In this document: positions 35,601 through 47,600 of the stretch, one piece after another | Position numbering within the stretch: the stretch's first letter is position 1 | Layout: every line of letters starts with the position of its first letter | Assembly: GCA_036365455.1 (NCBI GenBank) | Contig: JAWQUS010000017.1 | Location: forward strand, 5,146,001-5,210,000 | Source of the DNA: Macrosoma leucophasiata | Taxonomy: Eukaryota > Arthropoda > Insecta > Lepidoptera > Hedylidae | Length of the DNA stretch: 64,000 nucleotides | Reading direction: 5' to 3' | Made by a program: the position numbers and the translations under genes | Notes under the pieces: generated by a model | What the model was told of the DNA's origin: nothing | Databases searched by the model: none | The model's input: only the letters and a program-made list of their open reading frames with translations

Positions 35601-38600
35601 TTTATTCAGTTTGTCGCAAACAAAGTCAATGTGAGCTTTCCAGTCACAATTTTTATCCACAACTAGCCCTAAAAACTTTGTGGAGTCAACTTCATTAATT
35701 TTATTTTTATCATAAATTATATTGAGGTCAATGTGTTTTTTTCTATATGTCTGAAATTGAATTAAATTAGTTTTATTAATATTAATTTTAAGATTATTAG
35801 TTTTTAACCACGTAATTATACTATCAAGAGCTTCGTTAATATTTTTTTGGTATGTATTTAAATCGTCACATTTCACTATGAGCGTAGTGTCGTCTGCAAA
35901 TAATACGGTTTTGTGGATCGTGACATTTGGTAAATCATTTATATTCATTAAAAACAGTAACGGCCCAAGAACACTTCCTTGTGGCACGCCAAAGTTATTT
36001 GCTCTGAAATCAGATTGACTACAAATTTTATATCCATTTACAATTTTTGCTATTTCAACACATTGAGTTCGATCTGACAAATAGCTTTTGATCCATTGGT
36101 TAGCAATACCCCTGATGCCATATTTGTCTAACTTATATAAAAGTAGCTTATGGTCCACAAAATCAAACGCTTTGCTCATATCCAGAAACACTGCTGCGAT
36201 TGCTTTGTTATCATTAATTGCTTCTGTTATTGTTTTCATCAAATCAAAACATGCTAGTGAAGTAGAACTATTCTTACGAAAACCGAATTGTTCTCTTTTT
36301 AGTAAATTATGTCTCGTAACAAAGTCGAAAAGTCTTTTGAACATTACCTTTTCAAATATTTTTGATAATATTGGAATCAAAGTAACTGGACGATAATTAT
36401 TAACATCCGACGCATCTCCTTTTTTAAAAAGTGGTTTTACTATTGACTTTTTTAATATATTTGGATATGAACCTTCCTCGAGTGATTTATTTATAATGAA
36501 GCTCAAGGGTTCACTAATATATTCAGCACATAATTTCAAAGAGTCTGTGTTAATACCATCAATCCCTACCGATTTTGTATTTTTAAGATTATTAATAATT
36601 TTATATATTTCCATAGAGTCAGTTGGTTTTAAAAATATCGAATTCGTATTGCATACATTTACAGATTTATTGATGTCATTTACATTATAAGTAAAATTAT
36701 TCTCATTAGTCAAATTAATATAAAAGTCATTAAATATTTTACTTATGTCAACTGGGTTAGTATATGTTTGGTCATTAAATAATATTTTGTCGATTTCAGA
36801 ACTCCTATTTGTTGCTCCAATATTCTTATTTATTGTTTCCCATACAGCTTTACATTTGTTTTTTTTATTGTCAATGTATTTTTTGTTTTGTATTTGTCGT
36901 GCTTTTTGTAAACATTTTTTGAGTATTTTATCGTAATTTTTGTAGTTTTGTTTATTTGATGCTTTATTATGCCGATTTTGTATGTATTTTAGGTAAAGAT
37001 ACCTTTTTTTTACACAACATTTTCTTAAACCAACAGTTAGCCATGTTCTGTTACTTTTTTTATTTGTTTTTTTAACATTAATTATTGGAAAACATAAATT
37101 AAAAAACAGTAAAAATGTGTTATAAAATTCTTCAAATGATTCATTACTATCACTTTTATCATAAACTTCTGAAAAGGATAAAGAAGATATACACTTATAG
37201 AACAACCTTTTATTTTCTCTGTTAAAATCTCTAGCATTCTCAAACCAACTGATTATTTCACGTTTTCTATTAATTTTTATACTTAGAGATTGAGCAGTTT
37301 CGTGGTCTGAAAGACCTACATAGTGCACTGCGGCAGAAATATTCGATTTAAAATTACTAGCGAACTGGTCGAGACATGCCGATCGCCTTGTTGGTGACTC
37401 AATGTGCAGTTGCATGTGAAAATTTTCAAGCGTACTTCTTAGATCTTGACTATATCTAGTAGGCTTCAATGTGTCAATGTTCCAATCGCCACACAAAACT
37501 AACTTTTTGGACCTATTGGCAATTTTAAGCAAAAGTTGCTCTAACTTCCGTAGAAAAATTTGAGGATTGCTGTTAGGGGTTCGGTAGACACATATAATTT
37601 GAATGTTTTGATTTATTAACTCAACGCCACAGCATTCGAAGCTAAAATTATCCACTAAATCCTTCATACAAGTGATCACTCTACATTCAAGGTTTTTATT
37701 TACCATTATGCATGACCCTCCGCGTTTTGTGTTTCGACAAAACGATGCTACCAATTGATAACCATGAATTTTCATCAGTTGTTCCGTTCCTTTTTTAATA
37801 AAAGTTTCTGTCAAGCATATTACATCAATTTTTTTACCACTATCAGAAAATGTTGACAACGCAGCGAACAACTCATCTGATTTATTTATCGCTCCCGCTA
37901 TATTTTGGTGGAGTATGGTAAGCTCAGGTTTAGGAGCGAAAAAACTTGGTTTGACTACGTAACTGAACTGGCACAACATTAGACGAATCTACGTCACACA
38001 GTTCCATATTTACCGATGTTTGGGATTGAAGAGATAAAGATAAGTTTTTCACATTTGCTATTGTGTTAGGTAAGACTAATTGACGCTGTTGTATTGTAAA
38101 ATAAAACGGTATAGTGCCTTTTTTATGGACTCTGTTACAGTTTTTACCCTGCGGTACGTTCTCATGTGATGTATGCTCAAACGTTTTTGAAAAATGGTTA
38201 GTATTAGAAGCCGGTAAGTCTTTTTCAGTTTTAGTCCACATATTATAAGCTAAGAAATCAATTTGAACGTGTAGGTCAAAGCTTAATAATTTAATTAACA
38301 TTTTTTTGTTATATCTAAAATAGTGTTTACATGACATTTCTATTAATTTACAATTTCTATATTTTTTTATCAATAATTTATATTGTTCGTTCAATTTACA
38401 TTCATTTAAGTGCGGATTCTGCTGTACATTAGTTATAAATACATTATAATTGCGCAAGAGGTATAATGCGTTGCTTACGTTATATAACAAATTATATGGA
38501 TCGTCGTCATTTGATCCAGTCGACAAAATCACAATGTCCCCATTTTTTAGAACCGATTTCAGGTTTTCACAAGTTTTTACTATTTCGTTACTTTTAGCCC

Positions 38601-41600
38601 CAGGTTTGACAATACCATAAACACCATAAGTATAGTCATTCTTATTTCTCCGATCTCGAGTTATTTGAGATGCTAAACCGCTAACTTCCTCGTCGCCTAT
38701 CACATAAATCATCTTTTGTCTTTTACAGTTACTGATAGCGCCATCTGTTGATAGATTTTTCTGCGGTTGGTTACATACTTGGTTGTTAGAATTGTCGGGA
38801 GGTGTCGTCGAATAATTTTTCAGTGAAGAGACGATAGACGAGTACTTGTTTTGAAGTGAGTCTGTGTTCAATGGGAATGTGTTATTTAGCTTTTTAATTT
38901 GTAGTATTGTTCGCTGCTTACATTTTGGTGTTCCGACATATTTATTAGTGTAGTTATTTATTGGTGAGAGGCGGGGTATTTTCATTCTAATATGTGTCAA
39001 TTTTTTAGCTATTGGAGTTAATGAATCTTTCTGTGTGATCGTTGTTTTCTCAGCTGGCGAGGATGGCAGTGATGTCGTGTAAATGTTTTTCAAAAATTCT
39101 ATCTGCTTATTTTTTTCTATTAATTCTTTTTTAAGGTTTGTACACTCGTAATTTAAGTTTGCAATATCTTCATGCGCGCTTTCATTTTCCCGTTTAATTT
39201 TCTGGAATTCTTGTTTTAAACATACAATTTCTTCAACATTACTCGCAGACATTGTTGGAACGCTTTTTGAGATATTTAATCCCTCTGAGATAGTTGAGCT
39301 CAGGAATGTATCGTCTAACGACATCGTGGATAAATCCATCTCAGATCGAGTTCTTGATAATACTTTTCTAACCGTAACATTCTCACTTGGATATGCCATT
39401 ATTCGTTATAGCGCCCTCTAGTGTGAATAAGTACCAGAGTTGTGTTGACAGGTTATCTTTACTCATGCGCACTTGTATACTAAAACTGAGTGGTTCAATG
39501 ACCTTTCACTAGATGGTACTGGCGGATATGGAAAATTAACCACTTAACGGTCGGTGATTATTATATTTTGATTAAAAGTAAACCATATCACTTCTTTTTT
39601 GGAAAAGTTTATTCAGTACGCTCACCTGCTGACGGTCTTGATAGATTTCACCATAAATCCAAGTTTGGTGCAATATCTAAGAGAATATTCCTAAAATGCA
39701 CTGTCAAGTTTTGATTTTTGATTATTTAAAAATTACTAGAGGTTTTTTTGAGATAATAGTCACACTGATAAATTTGAGTTACTTAATTAATAATATTCAC
39801 TTTTTTCATCAAAACAATTCACTTAACTATTTTTTATTGATATGTTAGTTCGGATACAATCTGTCACAATGTTAACTCGTAGAGCGCCATCAATCTTTGC
39901 AATTCAAATTATATTAATAAAAGGCTTTTTTATTTTATTTATTTATTATTCAAATTATTTAACCAGGAAGAGCACAATTCATGCGGGGAGCAACTAAACG
40001 AGGTATCGACGTTGATCGACAGCGAAGTGATGAAGTGTACGCGAGTTGTAGGGGTCACCACCACCGTAGCGGCCAGGAGGCATGATCTCATGAAGAAACT
40101 TCTCTCGCCTATAGGTAGGTTCCTCCATAACTCCGTACAAAAAGTTTTCGCTAAGGACATCCCGTAAGGCGAAGTTAGGACAGAACTGGGCACTTGAGAC
40201 CAGTTCTGTCCTAGTTAAGTTTGGAATTAGAGAGTAATTAGAGTTATTCAGAGTGGATCACTACATTCCTCAAAATTTTATGGAATGTAGTGATAAACTA
40301 GCGTATAGTTCACATTGATTTACTGGTGGTAGAGCTCCAGTGACGGAGCTCGCGGGCGTAGGCACCACCGCATTACCTAATATACTTGCCGTTAAATGGT
40401 AGTGTTCAGCACTATCGTGTTTCGGTCAGGTGGTAATGTACGGCCCTGTAATTTCCGGCACAGAGGCATAACACCTAATGCCTCAGGAGTGGCAGCGCAT
40501 TTGCATTTTGACCTCTGGTCATTGTGTGGGTGTCTATAGGCTGCAGTCATCACTTAACATCAATGTGAACTACACGCTCGATTGCCACTTTTATTACATA
40601 AAAAAAAAAAAAAATGATGGTAAGTGAATACTGTACTGTACTGTACTACTGAACATCTACATACAAACTAAAGATTTCAATGTAGATGTCTTGCTACTCC
40701 TAAGCTCATTACCCATTATTAGGTATCTATATATCTATAGTAATGACGTTGTCTAGGCACTGGTTCGACGCGTATTCTCATATTTCCAAGTTATGAAACC
40801 TAATTGTAATAGTATTTAAATCATTCTAATATTTGTTAGTCAAGTGTGTTTCTTATGTGTGAAAACGTGTAATTGGTTTTAATTAGATATTTCTTGTCAT
40901 AGAGCTAATTAGTCATAATAAACTGGTTGTTAACCAATAAAAAAAAACAAATAACCACCCATAGAGCAACACGAGCCGCCGCGGCCAACCGGAGGATAGT
41001 AGACGTTTATTACCGATGCAAAACAGTCTATCATTTTTTGCGGGGGGAAATACGTGTGATACACACCTACACTGCAAAGATCGTCTATTACTACGAAACT
41101 CACACCTTGAATTTAACAAAATACATAAACAATTTCACGCACACATTTCAATATCTGGGCGACAGGCGTAGGACCATTTGGGCTTGTACTTTGACAGAGG
41201 GAAAAGCCTGCATATGGCTACTCTTCTCCAGTCCGCCGCGGCGGCCGGTGGCCCGTGTTGCTCTATGTTACCACCTGACCCGAACACGATAGTGCTGAAC
41301 ACTACCATCTGGCGTCAGGTAGATAAGTAATACGGTTGCGTCTACGCCATTCAGCTCCTGCACTACACTTCACTCTACCACCAGTGAAACATCTCCAGGC
41401 ACATTACCAAACTCCGAGGTACTGGGAAATGGGCAAATCCTGATAGACCAAACCAGAGATAAAAAATTTAACCCTCTTGTCTCTGGTAGCCCCGATCCGG
41501 TAATCGAACCCAGGTCCCCAGCGTAGCAGTAGAAGCCAATTATTGATAGTTGTGATTAGTAGCCAAATAGCGAACTCAAGTGGCAGTAGGCAGGGCTCGC

Positions 41601-44600
41601 AGAACTGACGGCTGTTGGGGCAGAAGAGTTCTGGAGTAGCGACCGCGTACCGGAAGACGAAGCGTAGGCAGGCCCCCCACGAGGTGGACCGACGACCTGG
41701 TGAGGGTCGCGGGCAATCGCTGGCTGAGGGCGGCCCAGGACCGTTCGTTGTGGCATTCTTTGAGGGAGGCCTTTGTTCAGCAGTTGACGTCTTTTGGCTG
41801 AAATGATGATGATGAGTAGCCAAAATGTAGTTTGTGTTTAATTTTTCAGTGATCGTGGAAGAAGCGGCCGAAGTATTAGAAGCGCATATCGTCGCCTCCA
41901 TAACTAATAAGTGCCAGCATCTCATACTTATAGGTATGTGTCCAATAAATTAAGGATTTTTCTTCTTATAAGCAAATACTAGCCTAGCGTAATAAACATC
42001 TTCATAAAAACTTCAGGTCTCAATGTTGAATCGTTATCGCCTGATGTCGAAGGTCTTTCGAAAATATCGCTTGTGGTCTTTCGGAAATTACGATTGTGCT
42101 TTTAGTCGTACAACACTTAATTCTACAACTTAGAGTTGGATGGATTTTTTAAGTAAATATATACATCTTTTGATCTTTGATGTTTATGGTATACCCTATA
42201 ATATATAATGGTTACATACCCCCGTATATAACCATAGTAACCCTGCAATCGCCAATCCGCCGGCCAATCATGGCGATCATGGCATGGCATATTGGATAAT
42301 GGCGATAAATGGAGACGTTTATCTTTGGGACTAATCGGTGAACATACATAAAAAACTTCTTCTTAGTCGTGCACTCTTGGCAGAGTGGTCGTGGTCATGT
42401 ATGTGTACTAAACTTCGAAAAAACATGTATGTATGTTTTTTCGAAGTTTAGTAGAACGTAAAGGAGGTTTTTTTTTATGAATTCTCCTATTCTAAGTTGT
42501 ATTTTTTTTCCAGGCGACCACAAACAACTACGGCCAACCACCGCCCACTACAAGCTAGCGAAAGACTACAACTTAGAAATTTCTCTTTTCGAACGAATGA
42601 TACGAAACTCCGTACACGCACGCACTTTGACCACACAACGACGTATGCGGCCGAACTTCGTAGAACTATTGGTTCCCGATATCTACGAAAGGCTGGATAG
42701 TCATCAAATTGTGAAAGAGTACAAAAATGTTAGGGGGATGAGAGATACCTTGTTTTTCTTTGATCATAACGTTTTTGAAGATTCTGAGGTCAGTATGTTT
42801 GTTATTTAAGTAAATCTATATATATGAAAGCGAATGCGAGATGAGATCTTTGCGCAAGATCTGCGGTGTATCACTCACCGATCGCGTTCGTAATGAAGAT
42901 GTAAGAAAGAGACTTTGTGTGAATGATAGTATCGGTGTAAAAATGAAAAAAGACATGCTCCGATGGTTCGGCCATATAGAAAGAATGTCGAATGAGCGAA
43001 TGACTAAACAGATATACAATGCGAATGTGGATGGTTGCAGAGGCCCAGGAAGTCCAAGGCTGACCTACCATGACCAAATAGGTCGAGTTCTGTCTGATGG
43101 TGGGGTCAAAAGTTTTAGGAATCGGCGTGCATGTATGAAGAGAATGATGAAGGTAGACGAGGCACGAGAGGTTTGTCAGAACCGGGATATCTAGCGCTCA
43201 ACACTCTCTGCCTACCCCGTTAGGGACCTGGCGTGAAGATACATACATACATGAAAGCGAAAGGTCACTAACTCATCACGAAATCTCAGGAAATGCAAGT
43301 ATTTAGTTATATAGTAGAAGTAAGTTATTTATTGCGGTAAATGATAGCTTTTTAATGGTGGTAGAGCACCAGTGACGGTGCTGGCGGGCGTAGGGACCAC
43401 CGCATTACCTAATATACTTGCCGCTAAATGTCAGTGTTCAGCACTATCGTGTTCCGGTCAGGTGGTAATGGCCCTGTAATTTCCGGCACAGAGGCATAAC
43501 ACTTTAGGCCTCAGGAGAGGTAACGCATCTGCATTTTGACCTTGGTCTTTGTGTGGATGTCTATAGGTTGGAGTCATCACTTAACATCAATGTGAACTGC
43601 AAGCTTGTATGCCATTTTTATTACATTAAAAAAAAGCTCGTAGGTGCTACCTAAAACGGGAGTTTGCGAAATTTTTCGTTTCGTCCGCAAATGTTTCTTT
43701 CGTGGTACTGGGCACACAGATAACCGTCTAAGTTTAATATTGTATTTATTTTAGAGTGGCCAAAGATATGGTCAAACACCCACGATTCGCGAGTTACGTT
43801 ATTGGCTCATATAATAGTGGCGAGCCTATTGACAAATCCGGGCGCCCGGGCACATTACCAAACGCCGAGAGTGACACTGAGAAACTGCCTGAAAATTTTA
43901 AAATTGCAAAAGCACCTTAGATAAAGGATAACATATAATATGGCTCTGATAGCCCCGACATGGGCATCGAACCCATGACTCTAGTGTAGCAACAGTAACT
44001 TGCTACCATTAGACTACTGGGGCATATAGTTTAGGTCCGTAAAAACTTTTTACTGGTGGTAGAGTGGCAGTATAGGAGCCAGTATTATCTGTGTAAAAAA
44101 AACCGTAACTTCACGCCTGTAATCCCCGAAGGGGTAGGCAGAGGTAAATGCATGCATTCAAGCATACATGCAAACACCCACGATTCGCCGGTTACGTTTT
44201 GGCCCATGTAACAGGTGGCGAGCCTGTTGACATCTCCGGGCACATTACCAAACTTTGAGGTACTGGGAAATTTCCAGAAAATGGAAAAATCCCAATAGAA
44301 CCAGAGATGAAGGCTTTTTTCACCATTATCTCTGATAACCCCCTACCCGGGAATCGAACCCAGGACCTCAGCGTAGTAGTAGTATCTGTGTAAAATACTA
44401 AGTTATTCTGTTCCACTTACAAATATTATCTCGAATATTCCAGGGTCTAGACGACAGTTGGAGTCACAAAAACACTTTCGAAGCGAAATGGTGTGTTGCA
44501 TTAGCTAATTATTTACGACAAATGCAGTACAGTCCGCAGGAAATAACTATATTGGCAACTTATACGGGACAAATGAGTCTTATTATGGAAGTAAGTAGTT

Positions 44601-47600
44601 TACTGTTTACTAGTTTTTACCCGCAACTTCGTACGTAAATCCCTTTCGGGGTATTTCGTTCAGTTCTCTTAGTTTTCCCCAATAAAGCAAGCTACAAGTC
44701 AAATTGGTATTATGGTAGGAGAGCCGTATCTAGGTCGAGCTTCTCCTATCTGTTTGCCGAATGAAATATTGTTTTTGTCAAAGGAGATTTTGCAAAAATG
44801 TATGGACCTCCGGCCATGTATTGTACACAATATCATTAAACAGACAAAATCAATTTAAAAATGTTTTTTACACTGCATATTTTCACTTATTTTCACTTAT
44901 TTTGTTTGCAGTTACAAAACATTATTTGCTGTTAGAATTGCAACTCAAAACCAACATGGCGAATATGGCGGGCAATGTCATTTTGACATTTTTATTTTTG
45001 AAATTGTATTTTGATTACATAGTACTTGGAGAAAAAAAGTAAAATTTTCTAAATACTATCGAAATTGATTGATCCCAAGTGTCGGCTGTATCGCCGCCAT
45101 GTTGAATATAGTTGAAAATTATAAAATCGTTTGAATTAAATGTGGTTGTAACTCTAAAATACATTCTTGAATAAATTAATTGTATTTTTTTCGGATTCTT
45201 CTTTAATTTACCCATTTTTTGAGGACGCGTACGATCCAGAGCCGAGCTTGCAACATTTCATTCATAAACAAACACGTCTTGCATGTTTTGCCTATATAAG
45301 TTCATAGCTATCATTAATTATAAAAAAAATCATAATGAATCATAGCTATGAACATATTTTGATATGGAAGTGTAGATCTTACCATCGATTTAATTTCAGT
45401 GCCTTATTTGTATGCATAAAGTCTTATTTGCAATGTTTTGGACAACCTGAAACTGCCCGTAGTACATACAACATTATCATGACTTTGTGAAAGTCACAAT
45501 GTTTAGTTAATTAATTCAAACTTAAATAGGGAAAAATATATTTTTCTTTAAAAATAAAATATATTTTCACAAGCATGTGTTAATGCGAAATAATATAAAA
45601 CAATTAAATAGGTGATTTGAGATTTTAGAAATTTTTAGCTACATATACAATAAAAATATTTTTACTTGTATATGGTACGAGTATACCTAAAGGTTTGTGC
45701 GGAACCCTCGGTGCGCGAAACAGACCAACAAGGTCGGTTTTTTTACTGAATAATATATGAATGAGTACTAGTTTTTGCTTGCGACTTTGTCCGCGTGTAC
45801 TAATAATTGCAAATTGTAGCCTAGATGGTATTCGTTCTCGTGTATTTTATATTATTTTCGTTTTGTTTATAATTTGTTTTTTTTATGGGCTATGGCTATG
45901 TCTCAGGTACTGCTTCAATAAAGTGATTTCTTTCTTTCTTTCTTATTTCTTTCTATATGTTATTCCAATGTATAAATCTATATTACTGAAAAGTTTCATC
46001 CAAATCTGTCCAGTAGCTTTTTTTGTGAAAGTGTAACAAACATCCATCCATACAATCAACCATACTCACAAACTTTCGCATTTATACTATTAGTAGAATA
46101 ATTTCACAACTGTTACAGCAAAGCAAGAAGTATCCATCGCTGCGCGACGTCAAAATCACCGTAGTGGACAATTACCAGGGCGAAGAGAACAGGATAGTTA
46201 TATTGTCGCTTGTGAGGAGCAACAGAGACGGCAACATTGGGTTCCTTTCCGCTTCAAATAGGATATGTGTCGCTTTATCTCGGGCTAAAGAAGGTTTGAG
46301 AGTTTGTTCTATTTTTTATATATATTATATACATCTTTTTTGGTGTGAAGGTTGACAGACAAGCAAACGGGCCACCTGATGGAAAGTGATCACCGTCGCC
46401 TATGAACATTTGCAACACCAGGGGAGTTGCCAACGCGCTGCCAGCCCTGAAGGACTCTTGACGCCAGTTTTGAGGAACCCCGTATTGTAGCACCGTGGTA
46501 ACACCTCAGAGGTAAATTCGTTCTACAAATTTCTCTCTAGTAGAGCTCCAGTGACGGAGCTCGCGGACGTAGGCACCACTGCATTACCTAATATACTTGC
46601 CGCTGAATGGTAGTGTTCAGCACTATCGTGTTTTGATCAGGTGGTAATACACGGCCCTGTAATTCCCTACACAGTGGCATAACACCTTAGGCCTCAGGAG
46701 CGCTAGCGCATCTGCATTTTGACCTCTGGTCTTTGTGCGGGTGTCTATAGGCTGCAGTCATGTCCTCTGTCTACCCTTTAAGTGACCAAAGGTAAAGCTG
46801 CGCTTTTTTGCAGTTCTGTAATTATTAATATTAATCTTTAAGGTTAATTAAAAAGGAGATAATTATATATTTCAATTATCCTCTTACATCTAATTGATGT
46901 ATTGTAATTAGCTTTTTTGAAACAAATTATGTATTACTTTTTAATCTCAAAATTTATAGTTAATTTTATATTGTCATACTATGAATAAATAATAAATGAA
47001 CTCCTATTCAAGGTAATATGATAATAATGTTCGATGTATTTGGTAAGTACCAACAAAATATTATATTATTTAATCTGATCAAATATAAATGATTTGATCA
47101 GCTTAAATAATATTTGTCGGATATTCAGAGGGATTTAGATCTAAAATATTATGGGCTGCTGCCATTTTACACGTGTTTGAATAGAATCATTGCACACACC
47201 CGGTGCGGTTATGTTAAACGTACTATCAAAGAACCGGCCGCTCGACCAGAAGAGCACCTCACATGGTCGTAATAAAAGCTATATTTCATTTATTTTGGAT
47301 AAGCGGGGAGTTCTTTGACTGAAAATTGTTTAAATGCTGGATCGTCAGAAGCATAAAACACGGAGATTTGAAGATCGAATCGCCACAAAAAAAACAGCGC
47401 GGAGCATTGAACGACGAATAATCAGAAGCACAAAGCGCGCAGCTTTGACTGCCTACCTGTCACAAGCACAGAGCGCACAACTTTGACTGCCCACCTGTCA
47501 CATGCACAAAGCACACATATTTGACTGCCCACCTGTCACATGCACAAAGCACACAGCTTTTACTGCCCACCTGTCACAAGCACAGAGCGCACAGCTTTGA

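Larger units (their letters stand above)
34515..39460 (-). mobile_element. Full-length-looking non-LTR retrotransposon in intron 7
   Basis: Contains ORF1 and ORF2 on the - strand. The ~540 bp below ORF2 is an AT-rich 3' UTR ending in a short tandem repeat (ATTATG-type unit, about four copies, 34521-34543). CR1-like elements typically end in microsatellites rather than poly(A). The 5' edge is uncertain: a 7-bp TTATCTT occurs beside the tail (34515) and near 39453 and might be a target duplication, but this is weak. Confidence 0.8.

Noticed and set aside
34515..39460. Endogenous retrovirus
   Set aside because: No LTRs, protease or integrase; the APE endonuclease plus reverse transcriptase order marks a non-LTR element.
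46275..46493. 72-codon - strand frame overlapping exon 12
   Set aside because: It is the inverse of an exon end plus an interspersed repeat.
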